NCBI GenBank assembly: GCA_004154925.1
Contig: QJNS01000011.1
Location: 496,001 to 560,000, forward strand
Length of the DNA: 64,000 nt
Direction of reading: 5' to 3'
DNA from: Monosporascus cannonballus
Taxonomy: Eukaryota > Ascomycota > Sordariomycetes > Xylariales
Part shown: one piece after another, positions 45,539 to 57,053 of the stretch
Position numbering within the stretch: position 1 is the stretch's first letter
Layout of the letters: each line of letters starts with the position of its first letter
The notes under the pieces: generated by a model
The model's input: only the letters and a program-made list of their open reading frames with translations
What the model was told of the DNA's origin: nothing
The model's database searches: none
Made by a program: the position numbers and the translations under genes

Positions 45539-45923
45539 TGTTACGACTTTGTCGAATTCAAAACCGTAATACGATCTAGTTAAAATATGAAGGATTTAGT
45601 TATTAAAATTACGTAATACATACTTAATACAAAGCACTTAAATACGATTAAATAAATCCTGTAATTAAATATGATTAAAGAAATTAATTAACTAACTGTT
45701 ATTAAACAGAAAAGTAATATAAGAAAAATAAATATATATAAAGAAATATTTCTACAGGTTAAGTAATATTAATATATAAGCATATATCGTTATTTAAAAT
45801 ACTTTTGGTATTATAAAACGTAAGTAGTTATTTTATTTATTATTTAAAATTCTACGATATTACTGCCAAGATAAACTCGTACGACTTAGATTTAATAATT
45901 GATTAAATCGATTAGCTGTTATT
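45539..45923 (+). repeat. B6 3' LTR (385 bp, U3 type II-like)
   Basis: Starts TGTTACGACTTTGTCGAATT and ends ATTAGCTGTTATT (ancestral GTCACA). The 3' half aligns with all family B LTRs (TACGATATTACTGCCAAGAT, AAACTCGTACGACTTAGATT). U3 resembles the B1 LTR, without hairpin repeats. Confidence 0.8.
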
Positions 45924-46474
45924 GATTTTAAAAGCGGTAATTTTTCAATCGTAATACGGCTTTTCTTTTTTAAAAGTTCATACTCAATATTTCTTTTTTA
46001 ATAAAATCTTTTTTATTATATATAATTATATTTTCAAACATTATTTTCGTACTATAGCAAAAAGATATACTATAAGTAGCAGTATTAAAATCAAAGGTTT
46101 TAAAATCATATTATACTCTTTGTATTTTTGAAAAAAGGGTAGATATTAAATAATAAAAAGTGTTTTGTATAAGAAAGATTATATACGTTATAATAGATCT
46201 TATAATAAAATCGGCGTTCTTATTTTCATAATAAATTATTATAGTATTAAAGCACGATATATAAAGACATTAACCTTTTAAAAAAATCCTATGCAAATCG
46301 TATCCGATAATACTATATCCGGCGCAAAGGATAATAATATTAAATGTAAAATATTTAATTTACTAATTATATTTTTTTCATTTTTGCACGTTTTCTCAAT
46401 GGTTAATCGTTATAAAACGAACACAGTAATATATATTTAAATTATTCCAAGTTCAAATATGAGGAATTAAAGTT
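45924..46474 (-). mobile_element. B7 left fragment: LTR stub and antisense-frame region
   Basis: 45924-45956 ends CAATCGTAATA, then CGGCTTTTCTTTTTTAAAAG matches the purine tract that follows B3, B5 and B8 3' LTRs. The plus strand from 46000 aligns with the B8 antisense frame (ATCAAAGGTTTTAAAATCAT against CTTCGAGGTTTTAATGTGAT). Cut on the left by B6 and on the right by the A3 LTR. B7 continues beyond A3 and B8 to 59831. Confidence 0.62.
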
Positions 46475-46894
46475 TATACAGAATTTATTATATATTGACC
46501 TAGAAGTATAAGTTGCATATAAAATAAGATTATAATTGATATGTAATAATGGGACGAGGAATAATATATAAGTTTATTCATTAAAAGGATTTAGGGAGTT
46601 CTTCTGCAATTTAAAAACCATACTTTTTATTAAAAGCTCAAAGAAATAATTATTAAACGAAATTAAAAAATGATAATGTTTAAAGAAAATTAAATTTTTA
46701 CGTATTTTACTCTTTTACTAAATATATTACACACCTATTAAATTCATAAAATCCGCTCCTAAATCACTTACATTAATTAAATAAAACAAATTACCTCGAA
46801 AACCAAATTCTTTTATTCGGCGTTTAGTCGTAACCGATTAGTAGTAAACCTTAAAAGTAAATTTCTTTAAATTATAAAACTTATTATTATAATA
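46475..46894 (-). repeat. A3 3' LTR (about 420 bp)
   Basis: Aligns along its length with the reverse complement of the solo LTR at 32071-32488. For example ATTATATATTGACCTAGAAG and TATAAGTTGCATATAAAATA correspond to GTTATACATCCACCTGGAGG and TATGAGCAGTATCCGAAATG. Every difference in these pairs but one is a transition. Both ends are decayed (TATACAG..., ...ATAATA). Confidence 0.7.
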
Positions 46895-46949
46895 TTATTT
46901 TCGTTTGTAAAAAATATTTTATTTGAAAATAAGAACGCTAAATAACTAT

Positions 46950-47640
46950 TTTACTTATTGTAAATGGGTTTAAAATATATTCAGCTAATCTTATTATAAT
47001 AAGCCGTATTCTTAAAAAGAAAGAAAACCCCGTTTAAACTTACACAATTTTCGCGACGTTCGTGTTAAATCGATTGTAAAATTTAGCGTGAAAAGCTTTT
47101 TTTGCTCTAATTACGTTTGTTTAAATAACTTCAATGATTTTTCTATTTACAATATTTCAAATTATAATCATTACACTAATTGTTTACGTTTTACTTAAAA
47201 CATTTCAACAATAAATTGACTTTTAATAGTAAATAAAAAAACATCATGTGTAAAAAACAATATAAAATTAAAGATAATTTTTTTACCCTATTAAAAATAT
47301 TAAGAAATTAAACGACATGCGCCAGTGCTAGACAAAGCCGTCTTGTCAAAAAAAAGAGTTCTAGAAATTTATTAATTAACTAAAGCGCTTATATTTTTAA
47401 TAACAAGGTTTTGAAAAAAAACTATAGCTATTCCCAATTTTAAAAAAGTATAAACTAGATTAATTAAAAGAAAGACAAAAAAACCGCGTCGAATAAAAAC
47501 CGAATAAATAGAATCTTCTTCAAAAATAAGTACCAGAGTAAAAGCCTTTATTTTCTTCGATTAAAATGCCATTAAATTTAATTTAAAAGCGGGGCTATTA
47601 TCGCTTACGACCTTAGTTGCATTAAAAGTAATCGATGAAA
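46950..47640 (+). pseudogene. A3 antisense frame (family A type)
   Basis: Plus strand reads LKKV-x-TRLIKRKTKKPRRIKTE, then SSSKISTRVKAFIFFD-x-NA, IKFNLKAGLLSLTTLVALKV. Matches the A2 frame (KREKMEKKRRCMNAE...ISKMDAVLEAFISLDWNAEG). Upstream the nucleotide match with A2 continues to about 47130. Confidence 0.6.
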
Positions 47641-47649
47641 TTTCGCGGT

Positions 47650-49360
47650 AAAACGTGTTAATTAAGTTTTTTGCATTCGTTAAATCCTTAAAATATTTTT
47701 AAATTGTTTTTTTACATAAAGATCCTTTTTACTTAATCAGATGTTAAAATTTATCTTTAAATATTTTAGGTTTTAATATTCCTTTTCCTTGGTACTTTTA
47801 AATATCGTTTTAAATTTTTAAATTTATTTTCAAACAGACGCCTTTAAATACCAATTTAACTAAAAGGAAATTAAAATTAAACATATATTGTTATATTTTT
47901 ATATAATAATAATTAGTAATTAATTTTGAAAATAACTTTATTAATGTGAAATAATTTTAATTGACTAAAATTCGGTCTATTATTCGACTGTTTGGTTTTA
48001 ATTTATACAATATTAAACGTTGCGTTTTATGTTTAACGTCTTAGACAAATGTTATTTACCTTTAATTGGATTAATTGCTTAACTCTTTTAAATATAATAC
48101 TACACTTCTTTGGCTAAAAAGTTGTACTTTAATTTAATAATAGATTGATATTGTATCCATTCTTGTCGTGCACGTTTTTAGTTTTAATACAGTAATAATA
48201 TTATTAAAAACGTGTTGTCGGTTTTTCGGATTTCGTTCATATATCCTTATATATAAAGGTAAGCTTATACCTTTATTAAGTAATATATTATAAATTATTC
48301 ACCTTAATATTAAAATTTACTTTTCATATTTTCCTAATAATTAATAAAGATTTTGAAATATTGCGTTGTTGTTTAGTTTAAATGCTTCGTTTATTCGATT
48401 ATTTGAAGATATTATGTTGTTAAGAATTTAAACTTGGCGCCGATTTGTGCAAAAAAATTGGTCTTATATTTAGATGTAAAATATATATATCTAGTAAAAA
48501 GAATATTTTCTGACATTTTGTATTTACGCAGATAATCTTTAATCAAAATACAAATTAATTGCTTTGTCGTCGTTATTTTTTAAAAGTAATAAAAATACTT
48601 ACATATTATCATATGCTCTCTTAATACCGAGACTGTTAATAAAATCAGTTGTTATTAAAGCAATATCATATAATATTTTATATTTTGTGAAAATTATTCG
48701 TCAGGTATAATAATTTATACGGTTCAAATAAATGTATTGTATTTTATTATAGATGTTGTAACTCAAATTATATGTTTAATCTTTTCAAAAATTGAAAAAA
48801 TATTTTTGTAAACCTTTAGTAACTTTAAAGAGTTTTTAAAAATTATATAAGAAGTTTTGATAGAGGTTTTAATAAACTGCTTTTATTAGTTTCGAAGGCT
48901 ATATATTTTTATATAATACAGCAATTAATTTTCAACTTATTGTTTTATAAATTCACTTTTTTGCATTTTTAACGCAATTTCGCAATTATATTAAAGTGTG
49001 TATTGTTCGATTTTTTTCCCTATCTTGTATAATTATAAAGTCCTATTCTTATTACATTATAGTAGTTTCTATATTATTTAAAAACTTTAGAATTGAAATT
49101 CCCTTTATTATCAAAAAGAAACTCTTGACTAAATTTTCTCTTAATATAATATGTTTGAGAATTTAATCTTACCAGAAACATAATTTATATTTTATATTCA
49201 TTAATTAAATTCAATATGTTTATCGCGCACTGATATTATATTTCCAATAAATATGAGAAAAATATATGTTTTATTAAAAAGACTTAACTGTTTCCACTAT
49301 TAATAATTATCAATATTTCTTTGTTATAAATTGAATTTTTAAAAGCTTTCAAACATATTG
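47650..49360 (-). pseudogene. A3 chromodomain-like end, integrase and RNase H
   Basis: 47700-47900 aligns with A1 780-990 (the ILDSK / LKPIPKNA block, minus strand). Integrase 47950-49050. RNase H 49060-49350 matches A1 2240-2480 closely (CTATTAATAATTATCAATAT against GTATTAATAATTATTAATAA). Stop-ridden. Confidence 0.62.
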
Positions 49361-49369
49361 TATATTTTC

Positions 49370-50189
49370 TGTTCTCATTGTTTTCAATAATATTATTAAA
49401 ATATTTTTCAAACTTATACTTTATTTTCTATTGCAAATGTATTACAATATATATAAATTTTATTATTTTAAATTAAATATTTTAATAATTCGTCTTTCAT
49501 TTTAATAGTTAATTTTTTTTAATGGTTAAAGTTCATAAAATTATATCTATTGTTGAAATTGAATAATATGAATTAGTAAATATTATAAACTCCTTTTTCT
49601 GACTTAATGACTAAAAATCATAATATTCGAATATCAACAAGGATCGATTATATATTGTAATAGTTTTATTTACTCTAAATAACAAAAATACAAACTATGT
49701 TATAAGTAATTTTAATATTAAATCTTTGTATACTTAATTACTTAAAACTTTTTAAAAACGCATAAGGTATTGTCGTTCCAATTTTGAATAAGGTAAAACT
49801 TTATAAATAAAAGTTTTTAAAATGAAATTTACAATTTTATTCGTTATATCTTAATAATTTGAGTTAACCGTTGAAAAAAGAGTATTAATAGTAATAATAT
49901 TTTAATAATATATTAATTATACCCTTTAAATTTTCTACTTGGTATATGGAGGTCGTAATGTAATTGTTTAAATCTTACCTTAATAATAAAATACAATACA
50001 GTATTTCTTTTAAGATAAGATTTTCGAGATATATTACTACTTTCAATAATGAAATTTGTATTATAACTTTATCATTCTATTTGTTATTATTTTTCAGTAA
50101 ATATTATCATTTCGTTTCTTTTAAAAACCTTTGTTATAAAGAAAGAATAAAACATCCCTTATTTAGTTAGTGTTTCTGTTGTTTAAAAC
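49370..50189 (-). pseudogene. B7 reverse transcriptase part
   Basis: From about 49400 the sequence follows family B RT. Bases 49780-49870 (AATAAGGTAAAACTTTATAA...) align with B8 53875-53950 (AATAAGGTAAAACTTTGTGA...), which codes the finger region YHK-VLPYF. Interrupted at 50190 by B8 and resumes as protease at 57054. Confidence 0.65.
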
Positions 50190-50577
50190 TGTGACGAGCT
50201 AGAGGGTTTAACCAACTATTCAATCTTAGTTATACGAGTTTATATTAGCAGGAATATCGTGGGAATCTCAGCAATAAATATAGTAACGTATTACGTTTCG
50301 TAATATCAAACGTACTTTAAGTAACGATATTATATTGCAAGCTGGTATTATTTAAATTATAAAAATAATAAACGTATATATTTTTCTTTTATTAGCTGGA
50401 TTATTACCAATAAGTTGGTAATTCGGCTTATTAGCTTATTATTAATAAGTTAATAATCCGGCTTACTGGCTTATTACCATTAAGTTGGTAATCTATGACG
50501 TAACCTACCTTATTACGTACTTATAATTGGGTTATGTCAGACCGTTTCTGGAAACCGTAACGCGTTAGGCCATAATA
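50190..50577 (-). repeat. B8 3' LTR (388 bp, U3 type I)
   Basis: Left end TGTGACGAGCTAGAGGGTTT, right end CGTTAGGCCATAATA. Three hairpin repeat units at about 50395-50495. Followed by the minus-strand purine tract opposite CGATTTCCCTTTTTTAC. Confidence 0.88.
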
Positions 50578-50649
50578 CGATTTCCCTTTTTTACAAATTT
50601 TGCCTTGAAGATTTCTTTTTTTTTTTCGATAAGTATTTTATATTTCTTT

Positions 50650-51250
50650 AATATATTTTCCGGTATGTCCAAGCGTCGTTTTCGCAAATCCGAATAACGA
50701 TTTGCCCTGGTTAATTTAATTGAACTTCGAGGTTTTAATGTGATGCCTTATTTTTTATGTTTTACCCGGCAGTTTAATTGCTAAATAATAAATAAGGGTT
50801 TTCGTTATAAGAAATATATTCGTCGGGATCGTTCGTATAACGAAATAAAAGTCCTTATTTTTATAATTAATCGTTTTATTGCGGAATTAAAAAAATTAAA
50901 AAAGAAAAAATTGACGGCCGAAAATTTTTTATTTGAAGTTTTTGTACATTTCTTTCGTATATATCGTTAGCGTTAACATTATTAGTTTTAAGGTGCAAAA
51001 CTTATTAATTATGCCTTTTAATCTTTGGACGACTTTAACGATTTTGCGTAATTAAAATTAAAGTTTATAATCGAAATATAAGTCTTAAGTAAGATGGACG
51101 TTATTAATTAAAATGTAATAAATTAGGGGTTCCTTTTTTAGATTTTACGGACTGGAATACCATTATTTCGGGTAGTTTTATCGTTGCTGGTAAAAATTCG
51201 TTAATAGGCGCTAGGCGCCAATAAGGTTCTTAGCAAGTTCCTAGGTATTT
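50650..51250 (+). pseudogene. B8 antisense frame (type I)
   Basis: Reads MSKRRFRKSE, RFALVNLIELRGFNVMPYFL, CFTRQFNC, IINKGFRYKKYIRRDRSYNE, IKVLIFIINRFIAELKKLKK, KKLTAENFLFEVFVHFFRIY, then about 45 codons of decayed D-L/N-x-K-V-Y-N-R. The putative first Met lies just inside the element. PYFLC (ancestral PCxxC) and RYKKYIRRDRSYN (CKECIRRGRSCDG) form the Cys motifs, with Cys to Tyr changes. Only two stops in the first 95 codons. Confidence 0.7.
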
Positions 51251-51269
51251 TCGGAATTTGGATACTTTT

Positions 51270-52640
51270 TTCACTTAATTAGGTATTAAATAAATCCGTT
51301 TTTTTTGTATATCGAGGATTTTCTTTATCTTATATACTTATTCGTTTTTTATTTTTATATCGTTTTGCATCGTATATATTTTAATTATATTTATTATTAA
51401 TTCAAATAAAAAATATAAAAAATTAAATAAAATTTAACTTTTAATAAACGTTTTAATTAATAATTGCTTTTTAAGATTTTCTTAATAAAGTTATATGGAC
51501 CGATATATTTGAAATTGAATTCCTTATTAGGTTGTTTTATTTAAATGTTTTTTGTAATAAGGAAAATTATTTCCTTTTTTTCGAAAGTTAATATTTTAAT
51601 TTCTTTTGTTATAATATATATTGATTTGATTTTGTATAAATTCAAGTTTTGTTTTTATTTTTTCGTGTAATTAATATAATTATTTTATTATAAAAATTGC
51701 TTTAATATTAATTGGACGCTTATTACAAAGTTTTTTATAAACCTTTGGAATAAACCAAAAATTTGCATTTATAAATATTCTCGTAATAATTTTATAATAA
51801 TTAATATTATAAGCTCATTACATAATAAGTAATTTTTTAAATTAATCATTTTATTCGTAATTAGTATAATATCGTAAATAAATTTTTAAAGTTTATTTTA
51901 TTTGTTCCCGTTTATTTATCCGTTCAAGTTTTAAATATATTAAATAATTTATAAAGTAAACCGATATACATTATATAGTTTCTCAAAACTTAGATGCAAA
52001 TATGTATTTTTTATTTAAATTAATTTCTATAAGTAATCTATATATATTAAAAAGGTATTTTAAAAAAATATATTTTATTTATTCGGCGTTTATATCCTTA
52101 TAATATAATAAAAGAGAAGAAAACTTCGTAAGTCGGTGGACGATTACGAAAATGCTATTATAATATATTTCCTTAAATGAATTTTCTAATATAAAGAATT
52201 TAATAACGAAATCGAATATAACTAAATACCATAATCGTTTTACAACTGGTAATAGCTGCAATTTTCCGTATGGCTTATATTATCGAATTTTTGCTTTAGC
52301 GTAAATATCGTATTATCGTATAATGTTTTGTATTGTTATTTTAATTTTATGAAAAAAAATATATACGTTAAAGCCGTTTTAATGTTTTATAAATCCCTGG
52401 ATATCCGTATAATTAATATTCGTATATTTTTCATATTAAACCGTGTTAATACTTTTTAACAATTTATATTTTATTGCTTTTGGGTTTTTTAGAAAATTAA
52501 TGTTACATTATTAAGTTTTCTAATATATATCTCCAGATATTACCCGAAATATTAGAATTTATCTTAAGCGTTAATATCTTTTTATAATAATATCGAAAAT
52601 TATATAACTAATTTTAATTAAGTTTTTTTCGAAATTTAAT
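51270..52640 (-). pseudogene. B8 integrase and chromodomain, with a 60-codon open core
   Basis: The open stretch 52261-52079 reads MQLLPVVKRLWYLVIFDFVI, KFFILENSFKEIYYNSIFVI, VHRLTKFSSLLLYYKDINAE. This is the integrase core start (QLLPVxKRPWDSVxFDFIxKLP...YYDSIFVIVDRxTKFxxFLPYKD...AE). The Asp of WDS-FDF is Y-F-D and the VDR Asp is His. Chromodomain at 51270-51410. Confidence 0.82.
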
Positions 52641-52649
52641 TACTTACTT

Positions 52650-52920
52650 AAAATATTTATTTTATTATTTTCTGAACTTTGTTTATAAATAATAACAAAA
52701 TCGAAATTCGACAATTTTTTCGCGTAACAAAATTATTTTTTATAAATTCCCTGGCCGTAATAAATTAAGTAAAATTTTAATAATCCGTATAAACATTAAT
52801 TTAATATAAATTGCCTTTTTGGAAATATTTAAATTTTTTGAACGGTATAATAATAATTATAAATTCTTTATTTAGAATACCGTAATTAAGTTCGGTTTTT
52901 TTTATTTTGTACGAAAGAAA
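52650..52920 (-). pseudogene. B8 RNase H
   Basis: Minus strand matches the open B3 RNase H at nearly every codon: NYGILNKEFIIIIIPFKKFK, YFQKGNLYXINVYTDYXNFT, SFDFVIIYKQ, with several stops. Confidence 0.78.
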
Positions 52921-52959
52921 TATAATAAGGTTTAATTTTCCTTAAATATTTCGCTATCC

Positions 52960-53960
52960 GATTATTACGCTTAATATATTATTCGAAATATCGGTTTTTA
53001 GCTTAACGGGACGATTTAATTTATATATAATTAATATCAATTTGTTAATAATTATATCCTTAATATTCTACAAAGTTTCTTCCGTATTTGACATTTATTT
53101 AATTTCTTTTTTCGTAAGATATATTAAAAATATAATTATTTTGTTAAAGTTTGGATTAAACTTTCTATAATAATTAGCGAATCCAAAAAATACCTATACC
53201 TTTTTGATTATTATTAACGTTTATTATTCTGTAATTGTAGCGATTTTCTTAGGGTTTATTTTAATATATCCTAAAATAATAATATATTTTAAATATTTTA
53301 TTTTTTATTAATGGAATTAATTTCTTTCTCCATTAATAAATACCTTTATGTCTTATACAATTCAAAACACCTTATAAATATATCTTATATATATTTTTTT
53401 TATTTCTAAAAAATAATAATATCGTAAAAATAATAAATAACAACATTATTAAGATATTTTTATAATACATAATTTATTATCCGTTAAAAAATTATTAATA
53501 CGTTCGTAAGTTTTATTAATATAACCAAATATTTAAATAATTTGTATTTCGTTATAAAAGTTATTTTTTTTGTATTTTTATTTAATTTTAATAAAATTAT
53601 ATTTATTTTTAAAATTAAATATTATAAACTATTTAATTTTTAAAAAATCAGTTTTTTATCTCCGTAATTAAGAATAATAATATTCGATTTTTAATATTAA
53701 TATTATTTATTTATTAATAATTAATTATAAATCGTAACTTTTTGTTTTTTTTGGGTACGAAAAACAAAAGATATTTTACTGGTAATTTCGAAAATTAAAT
53801 TTATTTTCTTTGTAACTGATTTTCCAGGTATTTTTTAAAAATACGTAACATATTTCCGTTAAGGTTAAAAATAAGGTAAAACTTTGTGAAAAATTCTTTC
53901 GTAAAAATTATTTTATGATTTTATTTATTATATTTTAATAATCTCGCATCGAATTCCCTT
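52960..53960 (-). pseudogene. B8 reverse transcriptase
   Basis: Palm region around 53440-53400 (bases TTTTTACGATATTATTATTT complement the NNIVK/DDII codons, a broken YLDD). Finger region VLPYF...NLNGNMLRIFKKYLENQL at about 53890-53800. Order as in B3 and B4. Confidence 0.72.
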
Positions 53961-54269
53961 TTAAACAGTTATTTATATATATAATACTATAATAATATAT
54001 TACTTTAAAGTTTTAATTTTTTAAGTTGTTATTATTATTATTTTAAATTATTATTTAATTACTTTAATTTACTTTAATAATAATAACGATACGTTATACA
54101 TTTTAATACCTGTTTTTTTCTTATATTTCATTTCTTTAGGCAATAAGGTTTTTGTCCTATTCTTATGCTTATATTCGTCGTTATTTCCATTAAATATTAA
54201 GATTTTAATTTTTTCTTTTTTTATCTATTAATAAGGTATAAGGCGACCCTTATTTAAATAGTTCCGTTA

Positions 54270-54640
54270 TTAATTAAAATTCCATACTAGCATATTTATA
54301 ATAATCCTAAGATTATACCGTAATTCCCGAATAAAATGATATCGAAATTAATTATTTAGTATCGTTTTTATATAAAAATCCTAAAATAATTAATTTTGCG
54401 TATAATTTTTCCGTTATCGTAAACGAAATCTTAACTTTCGGGATTCGTAGTTATATAAAATTCCAATTTATATTTCTATAATAATTTAAGCTTATTAACT
54501 ATATCTGGTATAATATAATTCCCGCTTAAAGTTCCGCAGTTTATTATTGCGGTATACTAACATATTCCGATTCGTATATCCAAAATAATAAGGTTATTAA
54601 TTTTTTTATCACCGCGTTTAAAGCCCTTTTCGCGAATTCC
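54270..54640 (-). pseudogene. B8 aspartic protease
   Basis: Collinear with 29340-29740 and 22700-23050. The minus strand opposite 54300-54600 contains GNYGIILGLL, YASMEF and, at the N-terminal end, LITLLIWIYESEYVSIPQ-like residues. Catalytic Asp not confirmed. Confidence 0.66.
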
Positions 54641-55559
54641 TTATAATTTCTTTAGATTTTGTTATTTTGCGGCTTTTTTATAGGTAACCTTTTTTTAACT
54701 TTTGTTCGAATTTATCGAGTTTTACTTATATTTTTTCATTTAGCGTATTAAGTTGCTATATTTATCATTATTGCCCGTCTACTATTCTTTTAAATTATAT
54801 TAATTACTTTTAATTTTATTAAAATTTTTTATCGAATAGACCTTTTTTTATGTTTACCATTATATCGCATTATACGTTATTTTGATTATCGTTTTAAAGA
54901 TCTTTTATAAATTAATATATTGTTTCCTTAAAGGTCTTTTTTCGTAAAAGTTTATAATAAATGCTAATTAAAAATAAAAGACGGTAATGACTTTTTAATA
55001 ATACTTTTTTACCGTATGCTGGGTTAACTTTTTTTCCGTTTAGTAATTACATTATCCATAATAACAAAAGAAGTTTTTTTACGGGCATTATTTTTTTTCG
55101 GGCCAGTTTTTGGCTTCAGCTAGTTATTAAATATTTTCTGGGGCCATAATATGAAAATATCGATATTATTATTCATTATTTTTATTATCTCCTGTACGGT
55201 TTAAAAAATCGAATCTTTGGTAATATAGACGGGTAATTCGTTTATAAATATATTATTTTTATTTTTCGTAATCGGGATAGTCCCGTTATCGATAATATAT
55301 AACGTATATTTTGCCGTATCGATTACGGTTTCCTAAACAAATTTCTCTTATTTAGTTTTAATATTCGCATAATTATCCTTATAATGCGTTTTATTATTAA
55401 CGCCATATTACTTAAGCCAGTTTTTTGGCTTTTTATAATTTTTATTGGATTTTTCCCTATAAAGAACCTGATATATATATAGGGTAAATTATGTTAATTA
55501 ATCTGTTTCCGTTCTTTTCGTTTTTTCTGGATTATCTCTTAAATACTGGTTTTTAATTA

Positions 55560-56600
55560 TCTTAACCGGTTTTTTAAATGCTTTATACTACGATATCTTA
55601 TATCCCATTTTGTTATAATTATAGCACTTAATTTGGCTCCAATACTTCCTATGCGTAATGTCTAATTCCATAAGTTTTGGTTCCGTGCCGTAAAAAATGT
55701 TATTATGTCGAAAAACGCTGGTATTAACTATAGATCAGGGTTTGTTATCGTTTTTTCTTTTGATACTTTTAATGCGCCATATATATTGTCGATCGTCGAT
55801 CTTAACTGCTATAACGATTCAATCCGACAGGTAATTAGGCTAATCGAACTTAAAAAGGTTTTTTTATATTTTCTTTTTTAGGCCGTTGAAAAATTTGGCT
55901 GTTAATATTTTTTCTCGTTAATTTAGCTTAGTTACTAATTGAATTAACGTACTACCGTAACTGGATACTAATTCTTTTATTATAACTGCTGGATTTGAAT
56001 TTCGGCTTTTATTTTTTCGTTTATTATTTCGAAAGTTTTCGTCAATATTTGCTCGTATTATTCGTAATCGTTATAAATTCTTATTATTTCGGGATTTTGT
56101 TTTTCGATTAGTAAGGTAACGTACCTTTTTTATAACTGGCTCGAACCAAATAACTGTATTTCCGGTAAATTGTTTAAATACAAATTTCATTCGTATAGTA
56201 AACGTAATAAATTAAATAAGAAAATACCCAAAATATATTCGGTATTAAGTTAAAAATAACTATAATTTGGTCGAAATTTTATCGAAAAAATTTCCTTTAA
56301 AAAACTTAAGGATTTCTTTTAATTCCTGGGTGGAATTTAATTACATAATCTGGCTTATTAGAAAAAACTTCCTAATTTCGAAGGCCTTTCTTTTTTCCTT
56401 AAGTTTCTTGTAAACGGCTTAAAAGGACGTCGTAAAATTATTATTATTTTTTTAAGCTAAAAGATACGTTCGTTCATAATATCAAGTCGTCGAAAAACCT
56501 CTTTGCGAAAAAGGCAAATTTTTTTTTTCTTTTCGGATTTTATTTCAGTATTTGGGTAATTTAAAACCTGGTAAAGAGGCTATTCGGGCTCCTTACTAAT
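55560..56600 (-). pseudogene. B8 Gag with CCHC knuckle
   Basis: Zinc knuckle KCYNYNKMGYKIS at about 55640-55591 (ancestral CYNCNKMGHK, with Cys and His each changed to Tyr). Capsid to about 56600, including an RYLFNYLPEIQLFGSSQL-like block near 56170-56120. Confidence 0.75.
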
Positions 56601-56662
56601 AAATATAATATCGGCGATATTACTTAAAATTAAACGGTATTATTAAATAAAAATTTATATTA

Positions 56663-57048
56663 TATAACCAATTAAAAGGTTTAATTAATTATTAAACCTT
56701 AATCGTACGAATTTATATTAAAAAATATTGTAAAAATCTAAATAATAAATATAATAACGTATTAAATTTCGTAATATCAAACATACCTTAAATAACGATA
56801 TTATATTGCAAACTAATATTATTTAAATTATAGAAATAATAAGCGTATATATCCTTTTTTTGTTAATTAGATTACTATCAGTAAGTTAGTAATCCGGCTT
56901 ATTAGCTTACTACTAATAAATTAATAATCCGGTTCACTGGCTTACTACTAGTAAGTTGGTGATCCATTACGTGACCTGCCCCACCACGCACTTATGGTTG
57001 GGTTATGTCAGACCGTTTCTAGAGACCGTGGCGCATTGAGCCACGACA
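56663..57048 (-). repeat. B8 5' LTR (386 bp, U3 type I)
   Basis: Left end TATAACCAATTAAAAGGTTT, right end GCGCATTGAGCCACGACA. Three hairpin units at 56868-56965. Nearly the same length as its 3' LTR (388 bp). The two differ largely by transitions. Confidence 0.88.
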
Positions 57049-57053
57049 AAAGC

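Larger units (their letters stand above)
40210..45923 (+). mobile_element. Ty3/gypsy retrotransposon B6 (family B), from mid-gag to 3' LTR
   Basis: Plus strand becomes A-rich at 40210. Gag resumes at once (KPxLYEKQKSV), followed by protease, RT, RNase H, integrase, chromodomain, antisense frame and 3' LTR (45539-45923). Its 5' part must lie left of the window, beyond B5. Right end abuts a reversed LTR stub and purine tract of B7. Predicted duplication GATTT (45924-45928). Confidence 0.77.
46475..49370 (-). mobile_element. Ty3/gypsy retrotransposon A3 (family A), 3' half only
   Basis: Minus orientation: 3' LTR, antisense frame, chromodomain-like end, integrase, RNase H. All align with A1 and A2. 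No gag, protease or 5' LTR follows. Near 49350-49400 the sequence changes to family B RT. It lies within B7. The right boundary is approximate. Confidence 0.68.
50190..57048 (-). mobile_element. Complete Ty3/gypsy retrotransposon B8 (family B)
   Basis: 3' LTR 50190-50577, 5' LTR 56663-57048, 6859 bp. Flanked by AAAAC (50185-50189) and AAAGC (57049-57053), a 5-bp duplication differing by one G/A transition. All domains are present in order on the minus strand. Inserted in B7 between RT and protease. Confidence 0.9.

Noticed and set aside
49964..50170. 68-codon plus-strand open frame
   Set aside because: Antisense to B7 RT, Phe/Tyr/Ile-rich; no support from related copies.
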